In this document: piece after piece, positions 33,862 to 42,462 of the stretch | Layout: each line of letters starts with the position of its first letter | How positions within the stretch are numbered: the stretch's first letter is position 1 | Assembly (NCBI RefSeq): GCF_047730175.1 | Contig: NZ_CP159833.1 | Span: 124,001 to 188,000, forward strand | Reading direction: 5' to 3' | Source of the DNA: Marifrigoribacter sp047730175 | Lineage (GTDB): Bacteria > Bacteroidota > Bacteroidia > Flavobacteriales > Flavobacteriaceae | Length of the DNA stretch: 64,000 bases | Made by a program: the position numbers and the translations under genes | Notes under the pieces: generated by a model | Told to the model about the DNA's origin: nothing | The model's input: the letters and a program-made list of their open reading frames with translations, nothing else | Database searches by the model: none

Positions 33862-33932
33862 GGCTACAAGTAATTGCAACTATTTTTTCAAAAGGGGTTG
33901 AGTATCAAGAGGAACTAGAAGAAACTGTATAA
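33862..33932 (+). pseudogene. DUF2975 gene, 3' remnant
   Basis: The frame reads LQVIATIFSKGVEYQEELEETV and then TAA. This resembles the C-terminal end of DUF2975 membrane proteins, which are normally encoded immediately upstream of, and nearly overlapping, a small XRE-type HTH regulator, as here. Only about 23 codons remain; the rest is missing and the cassette array lies in its place. Confidence 0.6.
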
Positions 33933-33935
33933 GCT

Positions 33936-34151
33936 ATGGCAATTATCGTAAACATGGTTGTTATGATGGCAAAACGTAAAATGTCACTTAACGAATTATC
34001 GGAAACTGTAAATATCTCATTAGCAAATTTATCCAAACTAAAAACTGGAAAAGTAAAAGCGATAAGGTTTAGCACTCTAAATGCTGTTTGTGATGCATTA
34101 GATTGTCAACTTGGAGATATACTTGAAAACTCAGAAGTTAACAACGCCTAA
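33936..34151 (+). CDS. XRE-family HTH regulator (YozG-like, DUF2975 partner)
   Basis: A 71-residue protein that is a single Cro/C1-type helix-turn-helix: MAIIVNMVVMMAKRKMSLNE, then LSETVNISLANLSKLKTGKVKAIRFSTLNAVCDALDCQLGDIL. The wording closely matches the small regulator paired with DUF2975 proteins. It starts 3 bases after the stop of the DUF2975 remnant. With its partner broken, it may be an orphan. Confidence 0.85.
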   Translation: MAIIVNMVVMMAKRKMSLNELSETVNISLANLSKLKTGKVKAIRFSTLNAVCDALDCQLGDILENSEVNNA

Positions 34152-34181
34152 GGTTATTAGTTAGCTAATTGATTACTTGTA

Positions 34182-34856
34182 TTAAACTTCATACAACGTA
34201 GTTACAATAAGCCCTTTGCCATTATTTAAATTAACAGATAGTAATTGTTTTTCTTCTTTTACCTTAAAATTAAATGGTGGGGCTACTAAGTTTAATCCAC
34301 TTTGTTTTTTTAGTCTCGTTCCTTGTCCAGAAATAATCTCTTTATTAGGCGTAAAATCTCCTTCAGGGATATGTTCTGTTAGAATAACATATTTAAAATC
34401 AGTTAACTTATTCAGGATACTTTGTACTTCAGTATTCGATAGATGCTGGAGCACTTGTCTTAATAAAGCACAATCGCCAGAAGGCAATTGATCTACTGCG
34501 ATATCCAAACAATGGAATTCTAAATTTTCTTCTTTAAATGTTGATTTATTATAATCAATAAGATCTGCTACTATATCTACAGCTACATATTTCTTAGTAT
34601 GCTTCACCAATTCTTTTCCAACATTAAAATCTCCACACCCTAAATCAGATACCACAAGAGGTGCTTTAAAAGAGCTTAGAAATGATCTCAAAATAGTTAT
34701 ATATGGATCTATTATCTCTGGATGATGTGATCCAACCCCTGAATAAAAATGAGATTTGTTATCCCCCCAAAGTTTCATTGTATACACCTGTTCCATAGCT
34801 TCTTTAGTTGGCCAAGGTTTCATTACTTTTTTAGTTCCATTTTCATTCTTCTTCAT
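34182..34856 (-). CDS. Class I SAM-dependent methyltransferase
   Basis: A 224-residue methyltransferase with motif I as VVSDLGCGDFNVGKELVKH near 66-84, the acidic ribose contact in YVAVDIVADLIDYN near 90-103, and HCLDIAVDQLPSGDCALLRQVLQHL near 115-135. The start at 34856 (MKKNENGTKK) is an ATG; an in-frame TTG lies three codons upstream. The substrate is not evident. The 231-base gap to the divergent next gene shows no recognisable element. Confidence 0.82.
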   Translation of the reverse strand: MKKNENGTKKVMKPWPTKEAMEQVYTMKLWGDNKSHFYSGVGSHHPEIIDPYITILRSFLSSFKAPLVVSDLGCGDFNVGKELVKHTKKYVAVDIVADLIDYNKSTFKEENLEFHCLDIAVDQLPSGDCALLRQVLQHLSNTEVQSILNKLTDFKYVILTEHIPEGDFTPNKEIISGQGTRLKKQSGLNLVAPPFNFKVKEEKQLLSVNLNNGKGLIVTTLYEV

Positions 34857-35087
34857 AATAAACAAACGTACAAATTATAAGTAATAGCATATCGTATAAT
34901 ACGAACAACTGATTAAATTAAAAAGTTTCAGAATAAGGTATCACAAAAATGCCTAGATAGTTTCTAGAATTAATCTTAGTACAAATAATTAACTATCTTT
35001 AGATTTCATAAAAATGAAACAAGGGGCCACCTTCAATCATTATTTTCAATAAATTAAACTGTTGACTATAATTAATCAAAAAAAACA

Positions 35088-35993
35088 ATGGCAGAACAAA
35101 AAGATTTAGATTTTACATATACCACTATCGATGAGATTTTTCGTCTAAGCATGGGGGAGACTGGAGATTATAGTGGAGCTAAATATGATGGTGATTTTTC
35201 GATGACTCTTGAAGAAGCTCAAAAAGCAAAACATAAATTTATAGCAGACAGTCTTCATATCAAAAAGGATAGTAAAGTGCTTGACATGGCATGTGGCTGG
35301 GCACCATTCACACGATATATTGTACAAGAAAGAGGTGCAGAAAGTATAGGTTTAACACTCTCACAAGGACAAGCAGATGCATGTCAAAAAAATGGTTATA
35401 ATGTGATAGTGAAAGATTGCCGTTATATAAAACCTGAAGATTTTGGAACTTTTGATGCTATTACCTGTATTGGTGGATTAGAGCATTTCTGTTCTGTAGA
35501 AGAATGGCAGGCGGGCAAACAAGAGCAATTGTATCGTGATTTTTTTAAAACACTCTATGACTTAATGCCTGTTGGAGGAAGGTTTTATATGCAGACCATG
35601 GTTTTTAGTAAGAATATGATTGAATTTGAAGAACTGGACGTGAATGCTGAAAAAGGATCTACCGCCTATATCATGGCACTTATGGTAAAACAATTTCCTG
35701 GTTCTTGGCTTCCCTATGGCCCCGAAATGGTTATTGATTGTGCAGAGCCCGGATTCAAATTAATTTCTAAAAGTAGTGGAAGACTAGATTATATAGAAAC
35801 CATTGCTCAATGGCGGAAGAAATTTAGAAAATTTAATCTCAAAAAATACTGGCTGTATCTCTCACTCATTCCAAGATATTTGACAGATAAAGAATTCAGG
35901 CACTTGGTTGCTATTTTCAAAGTAAGCCCTAATAAAGTCTGTTTTGAAAATGAGGTGATGGATCATTACCGCTTAGTGTTTGAAAAAAAATAG
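35088..35993 (+). CDS. Cyclopropane-fatty-acid-synthase-like methyltransferase
   Basis: A 301-residue SAM methyltransferase resembling the CFA synthase/mycolic acid methyltransferase group. Motif I is VLDMACGWAPFTRYIVQERG near 64-83, followed by GLTLSQGQADACQ, where CFA enzymes have GxTLSxEQ. GGLEHF matches the family segment near the active site. It lies upstream of a fatty acid desaturase gene on the same strand, which fits a role in lipid modification. It lacks the long N-terminal domain of E. coli Cfa, so the substrate could differ. Confidence 0.8.
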   Translation: MAEQKDLDFTYTTIDEIFRLSMGETGDYSGAKYDGDFSMTLEEAQKAKHKFIADSLHIKKDSKVLDMACGWAPFTRYIVQERGAESIGLTLSQGQADACQKNGYNVIVKDCRYIKPEDFGTFDAITCIGGLEHFCSVEEWQAGKQEQLYRDFFKTLYDLMPVGGRFYMQTMVFSKNMIEFEELDVNAEKGSTAYIMALMVKQFPGSWLPYGPEMVIDCAEPGFKLISKSSGRLDYIETIAQWRKKFRKFNLKKYWLYLSLIPRYLTDKEFRHLVAIFKVSPNKVCFENEVMDHYRLVFEKK

Positions 35994-36214
35994 CAATAGG
36001 GCTCTTAATTCAGTTATACTGGTGCAATTTAGCCTATCTTTCAATCGTTCTATTGATAGGTGCTTTTCTTTGGGTGAATCAATTCAAGTTTAATTCCTTT
36101 TTTTCACTCAAATACTTAGTGTTAGTAGTACATTAGAACTTTATTAATTAAAATATAGGCCATATCATACACCCAAAATTTTCAAAAGAAACAGGAATCG
36201 ATTTTTCAAAAACC

Positions 36215-37258
36215 TTGAGAAAAAAGGTAAAAACCTATTTCAAAACAAATGAACTTAACAAACATGCTAACAAAAGTATGATTGCTAAGACGATATTAAT
36301 GCTTACAATATTTTTTCTTCCATTTCTAATTATAAATCTAGGAATCGTTACAAGCACTTGGGTTCTTTTTTTATTATATATTACTAGTGGTCTTGGGATG
36401 GCTGGAATTGGAATGAGTGTTGCGCATGATGCAATTCATGGGGCATACTCAAACAATCAAAAAATTAATACTTTTATTGGCTACACATTCAATCTTATAG
36501 GAGCCAATGCTACGGTTTGGAAAATTCAACACAATGTACTTCATCATACGTATCCTAATATTGAACATTCCGATGATGATATTAATGCACCTTTTTTCCT
36601 TCGATTTTCACCGCATGCCAAAAAATACTGGACGCATCAATTTCAACATATCTATATTTGGTTTTTTTATTGCTTAGCTACGATCTCATGGATCACAACA
36701 AAAGATTTTGTTAGAATAAATAGATATCATAAAATGGGTTTTTTGGTTGAAAAAAACGAATTTAGAAATGCGGTTATAAGTATTGCAGCATGGAAGGTTT
36801 TATACTATTCTTACGCGCTAATTTTACCGTTAATTATAGTAAATTTACCATGGTGGCATATCGTATTGGCATTTTTAAGTATGCATTTTTTTACAGGGCT
36901 TTTAATTAGTATTGTATTTCAAATTGCACATATAATGCCGAGCTCCGAGTTTCCTCTTCCAGATGAAGAAGGTCTTATAGCTGGGGATTGGTATACCCAT
37001 CAATTTGCAACGACTTCTAATTATTCTCCAGGATCTAGAATATTTACCTGGCTTATCGGTGGCTTGAATTATCAAATAGAACATCATTTATTGCCAGGAG
37101 TTTGTCATGTACACTATAGAGAGTTATCTAAAATTGTGATCGAAACAGCCAAAGAATATGGTATCCCTTATAGTTCCAATCGAACTTTTTTTACAGCGAT
37201 ACGGAATCATGCTAAAATGCTTCGCCAGTTAGGAAACATGCCCCAAATAGCAGAATAG
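36215..37258 (+). CDS. Fatty acid desaturase (membrane, linoleoyl-CoA-desaturase-like)
   Basis: A 347-residue integral-membrane di-iron desaturase. The three histidine boxes are HDAIHGAYS near 71-79, HNVLHHTYP near 107-115 and QIEHHLLPGV near 287-296, with four hydrophobic segments between. It inserts a double bond into an acyl chain. Only a TTG (36215) is available as a standard start, yet the open frame upstream (back to a TAA at 36149-36151) continues with PKFSKETGIDFSKT, which looks like the natural N-terminus of this family. The true start may be a rare codon such as ATA. Confidence 0.85.
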   Translation: MRKKVKTYFKTNELNKHANKSMIAKTILMLTIFFLPFLIINLGIVTSTWVLFLLYITSGLGMAGIGMSVAHDAIHGAYSNNQKINTFIGYTFNLIGANATVWKIQHNVLHHTYPNIEHSDDDINAPFFLRFSPHAKKYWTHQFQHIYIWFFYCLATISWITTKDFVRINRYHKMGFLVEKNEFRNAVISIAAWKVLYYSYALILPLIIVNLPWWHIVLAFLSMHFFTGLLISIVFQIAHIMPSSEFPLPDEEGLIAGDWYTHQFATTSNYSPGSRIFTWLIGGLNYQIEHHLLPGVCHVHYRELSKIVIETAKEYGIPYSSNRTFFTAIRNHAKMLRQLGNMPQIAE

Positions 37259-37462
37259 GACTATTTTAAGTCTGAAGGAATAGTTGATTTATCATACTCG
37301 TTATATCATATTTTGAAAGATCTAAAAACACTAAAGCCTAAAAAAATCTATCCTCAGGTTCTAAACCTAGAAATAATAGAAGAGTATGACGCTGGTAATG
37401 GTTCTAAAGGAAAAATCCTTCATTTGTTTTTACCTAATATCCACTTGAATGAATTAAATTAG
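37259..37462 (+). pseudogene. Unassigned open segment in frame after the desaturase stop
   Basis: Directly after the desaturase TAG the same frame stays open for 67 codons to a TAG at 37460-37462. It contains SLYHILKDLKTLKPKKIYPQ and ends LFLPNIHLNELN. Codon use looks protein-like. It has no ATG, so it is probably the 3' remnant of another gene or a C-terminal extension cut off by a stop. I do not recognise the family. Confidence 0.4.
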
Positions 37463-37482
37463 TACCTACACTAAGAAACATC

Positions 37483-37974
37483 ATGGAGGAATATCAAATT
37501 CAGATCATACAAACTACAGTGATTATTGTATCCTATATTGTTATTAATACAGTAAGTCAATACATTATAAAAAAAGTTGGAGTTAAATTCACCTATTCAA
37601 AACCTAGAATTAAAGTTATTAAAAAACTGATTCATCTAATATATTTTGTTTTAATTTTTAATATCATTTTATTTATTTGGGGAGTTGATCAGTCGGAATT
37701 AATGTATTTTATTACCTCTCTTTTAACTGTGTTAGGAATTGCATTCTTTGCACAATGGTCAATAATTTCAAACATTACCTCTTCACTTATCATATTTTTT
37801 AATCATCCTGTAAATATTGGTGACACTATTACTATTATGGATAAGGATTTTAATATTGAGGGGCAAGTGTCTGATGTAGGTATCTTTTTCTTAAGTATTA
37901 GAAATAATGAGAATGAAAAGATTACGATTCCAAATAATGTGTTTATTCAGAAAATGATAAAGAAAAAAGGTTAA
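37483..37974 (+). CDS. Short MscS-family mechanosensitive channel
   Basis: A 163-residue protein with three membrane helices (TVIIVSYIVINTVSQYII, LIHLIYFVLIFNIILFIWG, YFITSLLTVLGIAFFAQW). The MscS beta domain follows (IIFFNHPVNIGDTITIMDKDFNIEGQVSDVGIFFLSIRN, ending ITIPNNVF). It lacks the C-terminal alpha/beta vestibule of full MscS, a short form seen in other flavobacteria. It protects against hypo-osmotic shock. It is followed after 1 base by the phytase-like gene. Confidence 0.85.
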   Translation: MEEYQIQIIQTTVIIVSYIVINTVSQYIIKKVGVKFTYSKPRIKVIKKLIHLIYFVLIFNIILFIWGVDQSELMYFITSLLTVLGIAFFAQWSIISNITSSLIIFFNHPVNIGDTITIMDKDFNIEGQVSDVGIFFLSIRNNENEKITIPNNVFIQKMIKKKG

Positions 37975-37975
37975 C

Positions 37976-39061
37976 GTGAAGCATTTATATACATTACTTT
38001 TCTCAATACTACTTTTAGGCTGTGCTTCTCATCAAAAAGATTCAGAAAATATAGAATTATCTTTTTTAGATGAATATGTAATACCTATAGGTGAAGAGTA
38101 TGAAGAAACTCTAATAGGTGGAATCTCAGGTATCGACTATGTTAATGGGTTTTATTATTTAATAGTAGATGATTCAAAAAATCCACGATTTTATAAAGCA
38201 GAAATCACTCTTCAGAATAAAGAAATTTCAGATTTAAAAATCATCGATGTAGTCTCCTTTAAAGACCATCCTTTTTATAAAGAAAATGCCTTAGACCTAG
38301 AATCAATCATTGTTGATATCAGTTCTGGAAACATCGTATTGACTAGTGAAGGGAAAATTAAAGATGAAAAAAATCCTTTATTATTTGTTTCAAATTCTAA
38401 AGGGAAATTTATAAAAAATATACCTTTACCAGAACGGTTTTCAGCAATAAGTGAAGCGCAACCAATACACAATAAAACCCTTGAAGGTCTTTCAAGAAGT
38501 TTCGATGATAAAGGGTATTGGACCGCAATGGAATTACCTTTAAAAATAGATGGTGAAGAGCCCAAATACCTTGAAGCTAATTCACCTATACGTATTACTT
38601 ACTTTGATAAAGAAAAAGAAAAGGCTACCAAAGAATTTGTATATCAACTCTCCCCTATCACAAAACCATTTATTGGAGATTTTAACCTCAACGGAGTCAC
38701 TGATATTCTAGAGTTTAAACCCAATCATTTTTTTATGATTGAAAGAATATATCAAAGCGGTTATGGTGCTTATGGTAATATTGTTAGAGTGTATCATGCG
38801 TATGCCGATGAAAACACCACAAACTCATTAGCAATTAATTCTTTGAAAGAAATCAATTACATTCCCTTAAAGAAAGAATTGATTCTAGATTTTGATAGTT
38901 TTAAAGACAATCTAACTGAAAACATTGTCGATAATATTGAAGGTATTACGTTTGGTCCTATCCTTCCCAATGGCAATAAGACGCTTCTTTTTGTAAGTGA
39001 TGATAATTTTCAAGTCTACGGAAAACAACTCAATCAATTTCTGCTTTTTGAAATAAAATAA
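37976..39061 (+). CDS. Esterase-like/phytase-family lipoprotein
   Basis: A 361-residue lipoprotein (signal LYTLLFSILLLGCAS, lipobox Cys16) that looks like an esterase-like domain of the phytase family. Recognisable are GGISGIDYVNGFYYLIVDDS near 43-62, DLESIIVDISSGNIVLTSEG near 104-123, EGLSRSFDDKGYWTAMELPL and DNIEGITFGPILPNGNKTLLFVSDDNF near 317-344. The start is a GTG codon, 1 base after the MscS stop. It is probably co-transcribed with the channel gene. Substrate unknown. Confidence 0.78.
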   Translation: MKHLYTLLFSILLLGCASHQKDSENIELSFLDEYVIPIGEEYEETLIGGISGIDYVNGFYYLIVDDSKNPRFYKAEITLQNKEISDLKIIDVVSFKDHPFYKENALDLESIIVDISSGNIVLTSEGKIKDEKNPLLFVSNSKGKFIKNIPLPERFSAISEAQPIHNKTLEGLSRSFDDKGYWTAMELPLKIDGEEPKYLEANSPIRITYFDKEKEKATKEFVYQLSPITKPFIGDFNLNGVTDILEFKPNHFFMIERIYQSGYGAYGNIVRVYHAYADENTTNSLAINSLKEINYIPLKKELILDFDSFKDNLTENIVDNIEGITFGPILPNGNKTLLFVSDDNFQVYGKQLNQFLLFEIK

Positions 39062-39090
39062 TACGATCAATTGCTCAGATACAACCAATA

Positions 39091-39118
39091 AAAAAGCACC
39101 TCTAATGAGGTGCTTTTT
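39091..39118. terminator. Bidirectional terminator between convergent genes
   Basis: AAAAAGCACCTC and GAGGTGCTTTTT form a 12-base perfect stem around a TAAT loop. It lies between the phytase-like gene (+) and the BtuG-like gene (-). Confidence 0.9.
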
Positions 39119-39138
39119 GCAATTAGTAAAAAGAAATA

Positions 39139-40347
39139 TTATTCGTTAAAATAAATTCCTCCAGGAATAATACCTACTACAGTGCTTTCTATTTCTGAAT
39201 TTGTAGAGAGATCAAACACTTTTAAAGTTCCATTACTTGAAAAATCTCCAGCATCAGTTGCATATAACTTACCATTTTTAGCAGTCATCGTATAAAAGAA
39301 TCCATCAATAATACTTGTACTTGGTAAGGAAGTTGCATTATTATCCATGCTAAACACAGCGCCATTTAAATTAAATAATAAATTTGAATCATCTAAAGAC
39401 AAACTACCTGGATGATCTGTAGTTCCAAAATCGAACGCCTGAATTAAATTATTCGAGTTTAAATCAAGTTTAACTAATCTTCCGTTGGATTCGTTTCCTG
39501 TAAAGTTTGGGTTTCCACCACATAGAATCCAAAGATTATCTTCAAATAAAACCATTGAATTAGGTACATCTCCTACATCAACAGTAGAATTAACCGTATT
39601 ATTAGAAGTATCAATAATGGTAATCTTATTATTTTGACCATATCCACCTTGGTGCGCTACAAAAACACTAGTCCTATCTGTTACTATTTTTTCAGGACCA
39701 AAATCTACAGGAATAGATCCAGTTATTGTGTTTGTTGTTAAATCTATTAGTGCTACATAATCATCATTATCATCAAATGGATCTCCCCAATTCGTAACAT
39801 ACCCCGTATTTTCAACAGCTACAAAATTTCTAGGATTGTCTAACCCTGTCTCTATTGTGGCAATTAATTCGAACGTATAACGATTTACTACATGCATCTT
39901 ATTTGAGTTATTAACTACGATATATGCATTTTCACCATTAAAGCCCATAGACTGAACAATATTTCCTAAGTCAAGATTATTGACTGTGTTAAAAATACTA
40001 CCACTGGTTGATGAAAAGTCTTCAGAAATAAAAGAAACAGTTCCTGTTCCTTCTCCAAAAGGCCCTTCGTTTGTAATTAATATTCCTCTTTCATAATCTC
40101 CTAAAAAAGCATCTAGAGGATCTGTTCCATTTTGACATTCAGTAAGGTTATTAATTCCATCCGCATCGCAATCTTCAAGTCCAATAGGATCTGTAGGGTC
40201 TTCTGTTAAAATGGTACAAATATCAATAGTTCCATTAATAGCTTGTTCACAATTGGGAGCTTCCACATTTACATCATCATCACTACTACAAGAAAAAAGG
40301 AATACTGTGACAAATAATAAAAGGCTAAGTTTTTTTAAAAAGTTCAT
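39139..40347 (-). CDS. BtuG-like surface beta-propeller lipoprotein
   Basis: A 402-residue lipoprotein (signal LLLFVTVFLFSCSSDDD, lipobox Cys about 20). A short calcium-binding thrombospondin type 3-like segment follows (DCDADGINNLTECQNGTDPLD near 58-78), then a YncE/DUF5074-type beta-propeller (about 90-400) with repeats such as NKITIIDTSNNTVNSTVDVG. It lies 6 bases after btuB and downstream of the same cobalamin riboswitch. In Bacteroides the surface propeller BtuG caps BtuB and binds cobalamin very tightly; this gene has the same architecture and position. Confidence 0.75.
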   Translation of the reverse strand: MNFLKKLSLLLFVTVFLFSCSSDDDVNVEAPNCEQAINGTIDICTILTEDPTDPIGLEDCDADGINNLTECQNGTDPLDAFLGDYERGILITNEGPFGEGTGTVSFISEDFSSTSGSIFNTVNNLDLGNIVQSMGFNGENAYIVVNNSNKMHVVNRYTFELIATIETGLDNPRNFVAVENTGYVTNWGDPFDDNDDYVALIDLTTNTITGSIPVDFGPEKIVTDRTSVFVAHQGGYGQNNKITIIDTSNNTVNSTVDVGDVPNSMVLFEDNLWILCGGNPNFTGNESNGRLVKLDLNSNNLIQAFDFGTTDHPGSLSLDDSNLLFNLNGAVFSMDNNATSLPSTSIIDGFFYTMTAKNGKLYATDAGDFSSNGTLKVFDLSTNSEIESTVVGIIPGGIYFNE

Positions 40348-40353
40348 TTTTGT

Positions 40354-42186
40354 TTAAAATTTAAAATTGATAAATAATTGAAAGTTTCGATCTGGCATAG
40401 GTCGATATGCCACATTTTCGTAATAGATGTTAAATATATTGTTGATTTTTCCGCCTATGGTTATAGGTGTATGTGCTGTATTTAATTGATATTCCGCTCC
40501 TAAATTACAAACCCAATACGGATCTACAACACCAATATTATCGGTAGTTGTAAACACTTTACCCGTATATAACACTTGATAATAGGAACTAAATTTTTTA
40601 AACTGATAGTTAAGTAATCCTGTCGCCTTATGAAAAGGCACATATAGTAATTGATTGTTCTTTTCTTTATTAGTTGCTTTGGTATAGGAATAATTCATCA
40701 ACACACTCAAATGATGCTGATTGAAGCTTTTTAAATATTCTGAGGTAACTTCTAATCCATAATTTTGAGTTTCGGCTATATTAATAGGCTGCCAAAATCC
40801 CGAATCATTAGGTCTCCATGAAATTAAATCTTTTGAATCGATAAAGAAACCATTCAAATTAAATTTCAAATTTGAGAACTCAAAAACTTGCCCTAATTCA
40901 GCTTGCAAAGAAGTTTCAGGGGCTAAGCCTATATTTCCCCCTGCTTCCCAAAATAAGTCGTTAAAAGTAGGCACTCTATAGTTTTTTGACGCATTTACTT
41001 TTATAGCATACCAAGGCCTTAATTGAAGTTTACCATCTAATGAAATTAATAATGGATTTTCAAAATCATTTAAAAACTCCTTACGAACATTTAAACCATA
41101 ACTTAAGATAGAAGATACTTTATGTTGCATTAATAAAACAGCAGATAAGGTATTTCGTTGATTCGAACCAATATTACTTCCCTTTGCATCAATTAACGTA
41201 TAATTAAGGATTGCATTAAATTTTAATCGTTTTGAGGCAAAATAATCTAAACTATAATCTGCTATGTATGTATTTGATTTCCCTTCTGAAAACAACAATT
41301 TATCTTTATCTGGGAAGTAACGATATCTTTCAAATAAATGTGCTGCCTTAAATTTTGAAATAAGTTGTGATGATTTTAGGGTCCAACTCAATAAATTTCG
41401 AGTAGTAACATCTTTATAATTATTCTTTGAAGGTGCTGTAATGGAAGATGAAAAGTTTCGATCTCCATAAAAATAATTTGAATTCCATGTAAAAACATGA
41501 TTATTAAAACGGGCTCCAAAATTATATCCAATGTTTAACTTTTGAAACGCTCCATTTTCGTTTTTTATTCCTTCCCCTAAATATTTATAATCATTTAATG
41601 AATTTATATAACTCACGTTTACAGAACTATATATGTTATCACTTGAAGTAACACTTTTAAATATAGCTTTTGAAGTCTCATAACTTCCGTAAGAGATCTC
41701 TAATTCATTTTTTTGATTTTTTCTGAATGCTATTTCATTATTTAAATGAATACTTCCTCCTATCGCTCCACTTCCATACTGAACAGATCCACCGCCACTA
41801 CGAATCGTAATTTGATCGGAAGAATTTGGTGCAATTAGATTAAAGTCGGTTTGCCCATTTAAGTTAGAATTAATCGAAATACCATTCCATATCACCGCAG
41901 TTTGTGAAGAATTAGTTCCTCTAAAAGAAGGAGATGATACCATGCCATATCCATTTTCTTTAAAATATATAGAAGAATTATATCTCAAAACATCGGTTAA
42001 AGAAGCGTTATCTCTAGACAAAATAGAGTCAGAGAGCGATCTTACTTGAAACCCTTCAGCGTACTCAGTAAGCTTAGTATCGGCAATAATCACCTCATCT
42101 AATTTCTGAATAGAGTCTAGCTGCGCCAACACCGATGTTGATGATGCACAATAAAATAACACAAATAATATATAAAAATGCCTCAT
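40354..42186 (-). CDS. btuB: TonB-dependent vitamin B12 receptor BtuB
   Basis: A 610-residue outer-membrane receptor. It has a signal peptide (residues 1-21), a TonB box-like segment (KLDEVIIADTKL near 28-39) and a plug domain (LTDVLRYNSSIYFKENGYGMVSSPSFRGTNSSQTAVIWNGISIN, then IRSGGGSVQYGSGAIGGSIHL). A beta-barrel follows, ending FQLFINFKF with terminal Phe. Specificity for cobalamin is inferred from the upstream cobalamin riboswitch and the divergent btuFCD genes. Confidence 0.88.
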   Translation of the reverse strand: MRHFYILFVLFYCASSTSVLAQLDSIQKLDEVIIADTKLTEYAEGFQVRSLSDSILSRDNASLTDVLRYNSSIYFKENGYGMVSSPSFRGTNSSQTAVIWNGISINSNLNGQTDFNLIAPNSSDQITIRSGGGSVQYGSGAIGGSIHLNNEIAFRKNQKNELEISYGSYETSKAIFKSVTSSDNIYSSVNVSYINSLNDYKYLGEGIKNENGAFQKLNIGYNFGARFNNHVFTWNSNYFYGDRNFSSSITAPSKNNYKDVTTRNLLSWTLKSSQLISKFKAAHLFERYRYFPDKDKLLFSEGKSNTYIADYSLDYFASKRLKFNAILNYTLIDAKGSNIGSNQRNTLSAVLLMQHKVSSILSYGLNVRKEFLNDFENPLLISLDGKLQLRPWYAIKVNASKNYRVPTFNDLFWEAGGNIGLAPETSLQAELGQVFEFSNLKFNLNGFFIDSKDLISWRPNDSGFWQPINIAETQNYGLEVTSEYLKSFNQHHLSVLMNYSYTKATNKEKNNQLLYVPFHKATGLLNYQFKKFSSYYQVLYTGKVFTTTDNIGVVDPYWVCNLGAEYQLNTAHTPITIGGKINNIFNIYYENVAYRPMPDRNFQLFINFKF

Positions 42187-42231
42187 TATAAAAACAAACC
42201 TTTATCCCGAAAGTTCCAATTAAATTAAAAA

Positions 42232-42395
42232 GTCTGGCAGGTCTCCTGGCTTGTCAATTGTGCGACCTTCCCGCCTAAGCAGTGGTTTTGAAGAGTGCAC
42301 GATCTCGTTTTATTAACGAGACGACTTACAGTTGCGGGAACAGCTTCGGTATTGAACCGAATTCCCTTTTAAGGAAGGTCATAAAACCTTCCACC
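42232..42395 (-). promoter_or_regulatory. Cobalamin (AdoCbl) riboswitch
   Basis: Read on the - strand it shows GGGAA, then GCTGTTCCCGCAACTGTAAG, CCACTGC, GGCGGGAAGG and finally the B12 box GCCAGGAGACCTGCC at 42250-42236. These are the conserved blocks of the cobalamin riboswitch in the right order. It sits in the btuB leader, 46 bases from the start codon, and is expected to reduce btuB and btuG expression when B12 is plentiful. Confidence 0.95.
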
Positions 42396-42406
42396 AAAAT
42401 TCTTTG

Positions 42407-42414
42407 CAAAAATA
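42407..42414 (-). promoter_or_regulatory. Probable -7 box of the btuB transcript
   Basis: TATTTTTG on the - strand matches TAnnTTTG and lies just upstream of the 5' end of the riboswitch, where the transcript must begin. Confidence 0.6.
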
Positions 42415-42462
42415 AGCTATTAATTAATAGCCCAAACAAAACAAATACTATTATTTTTGAGG

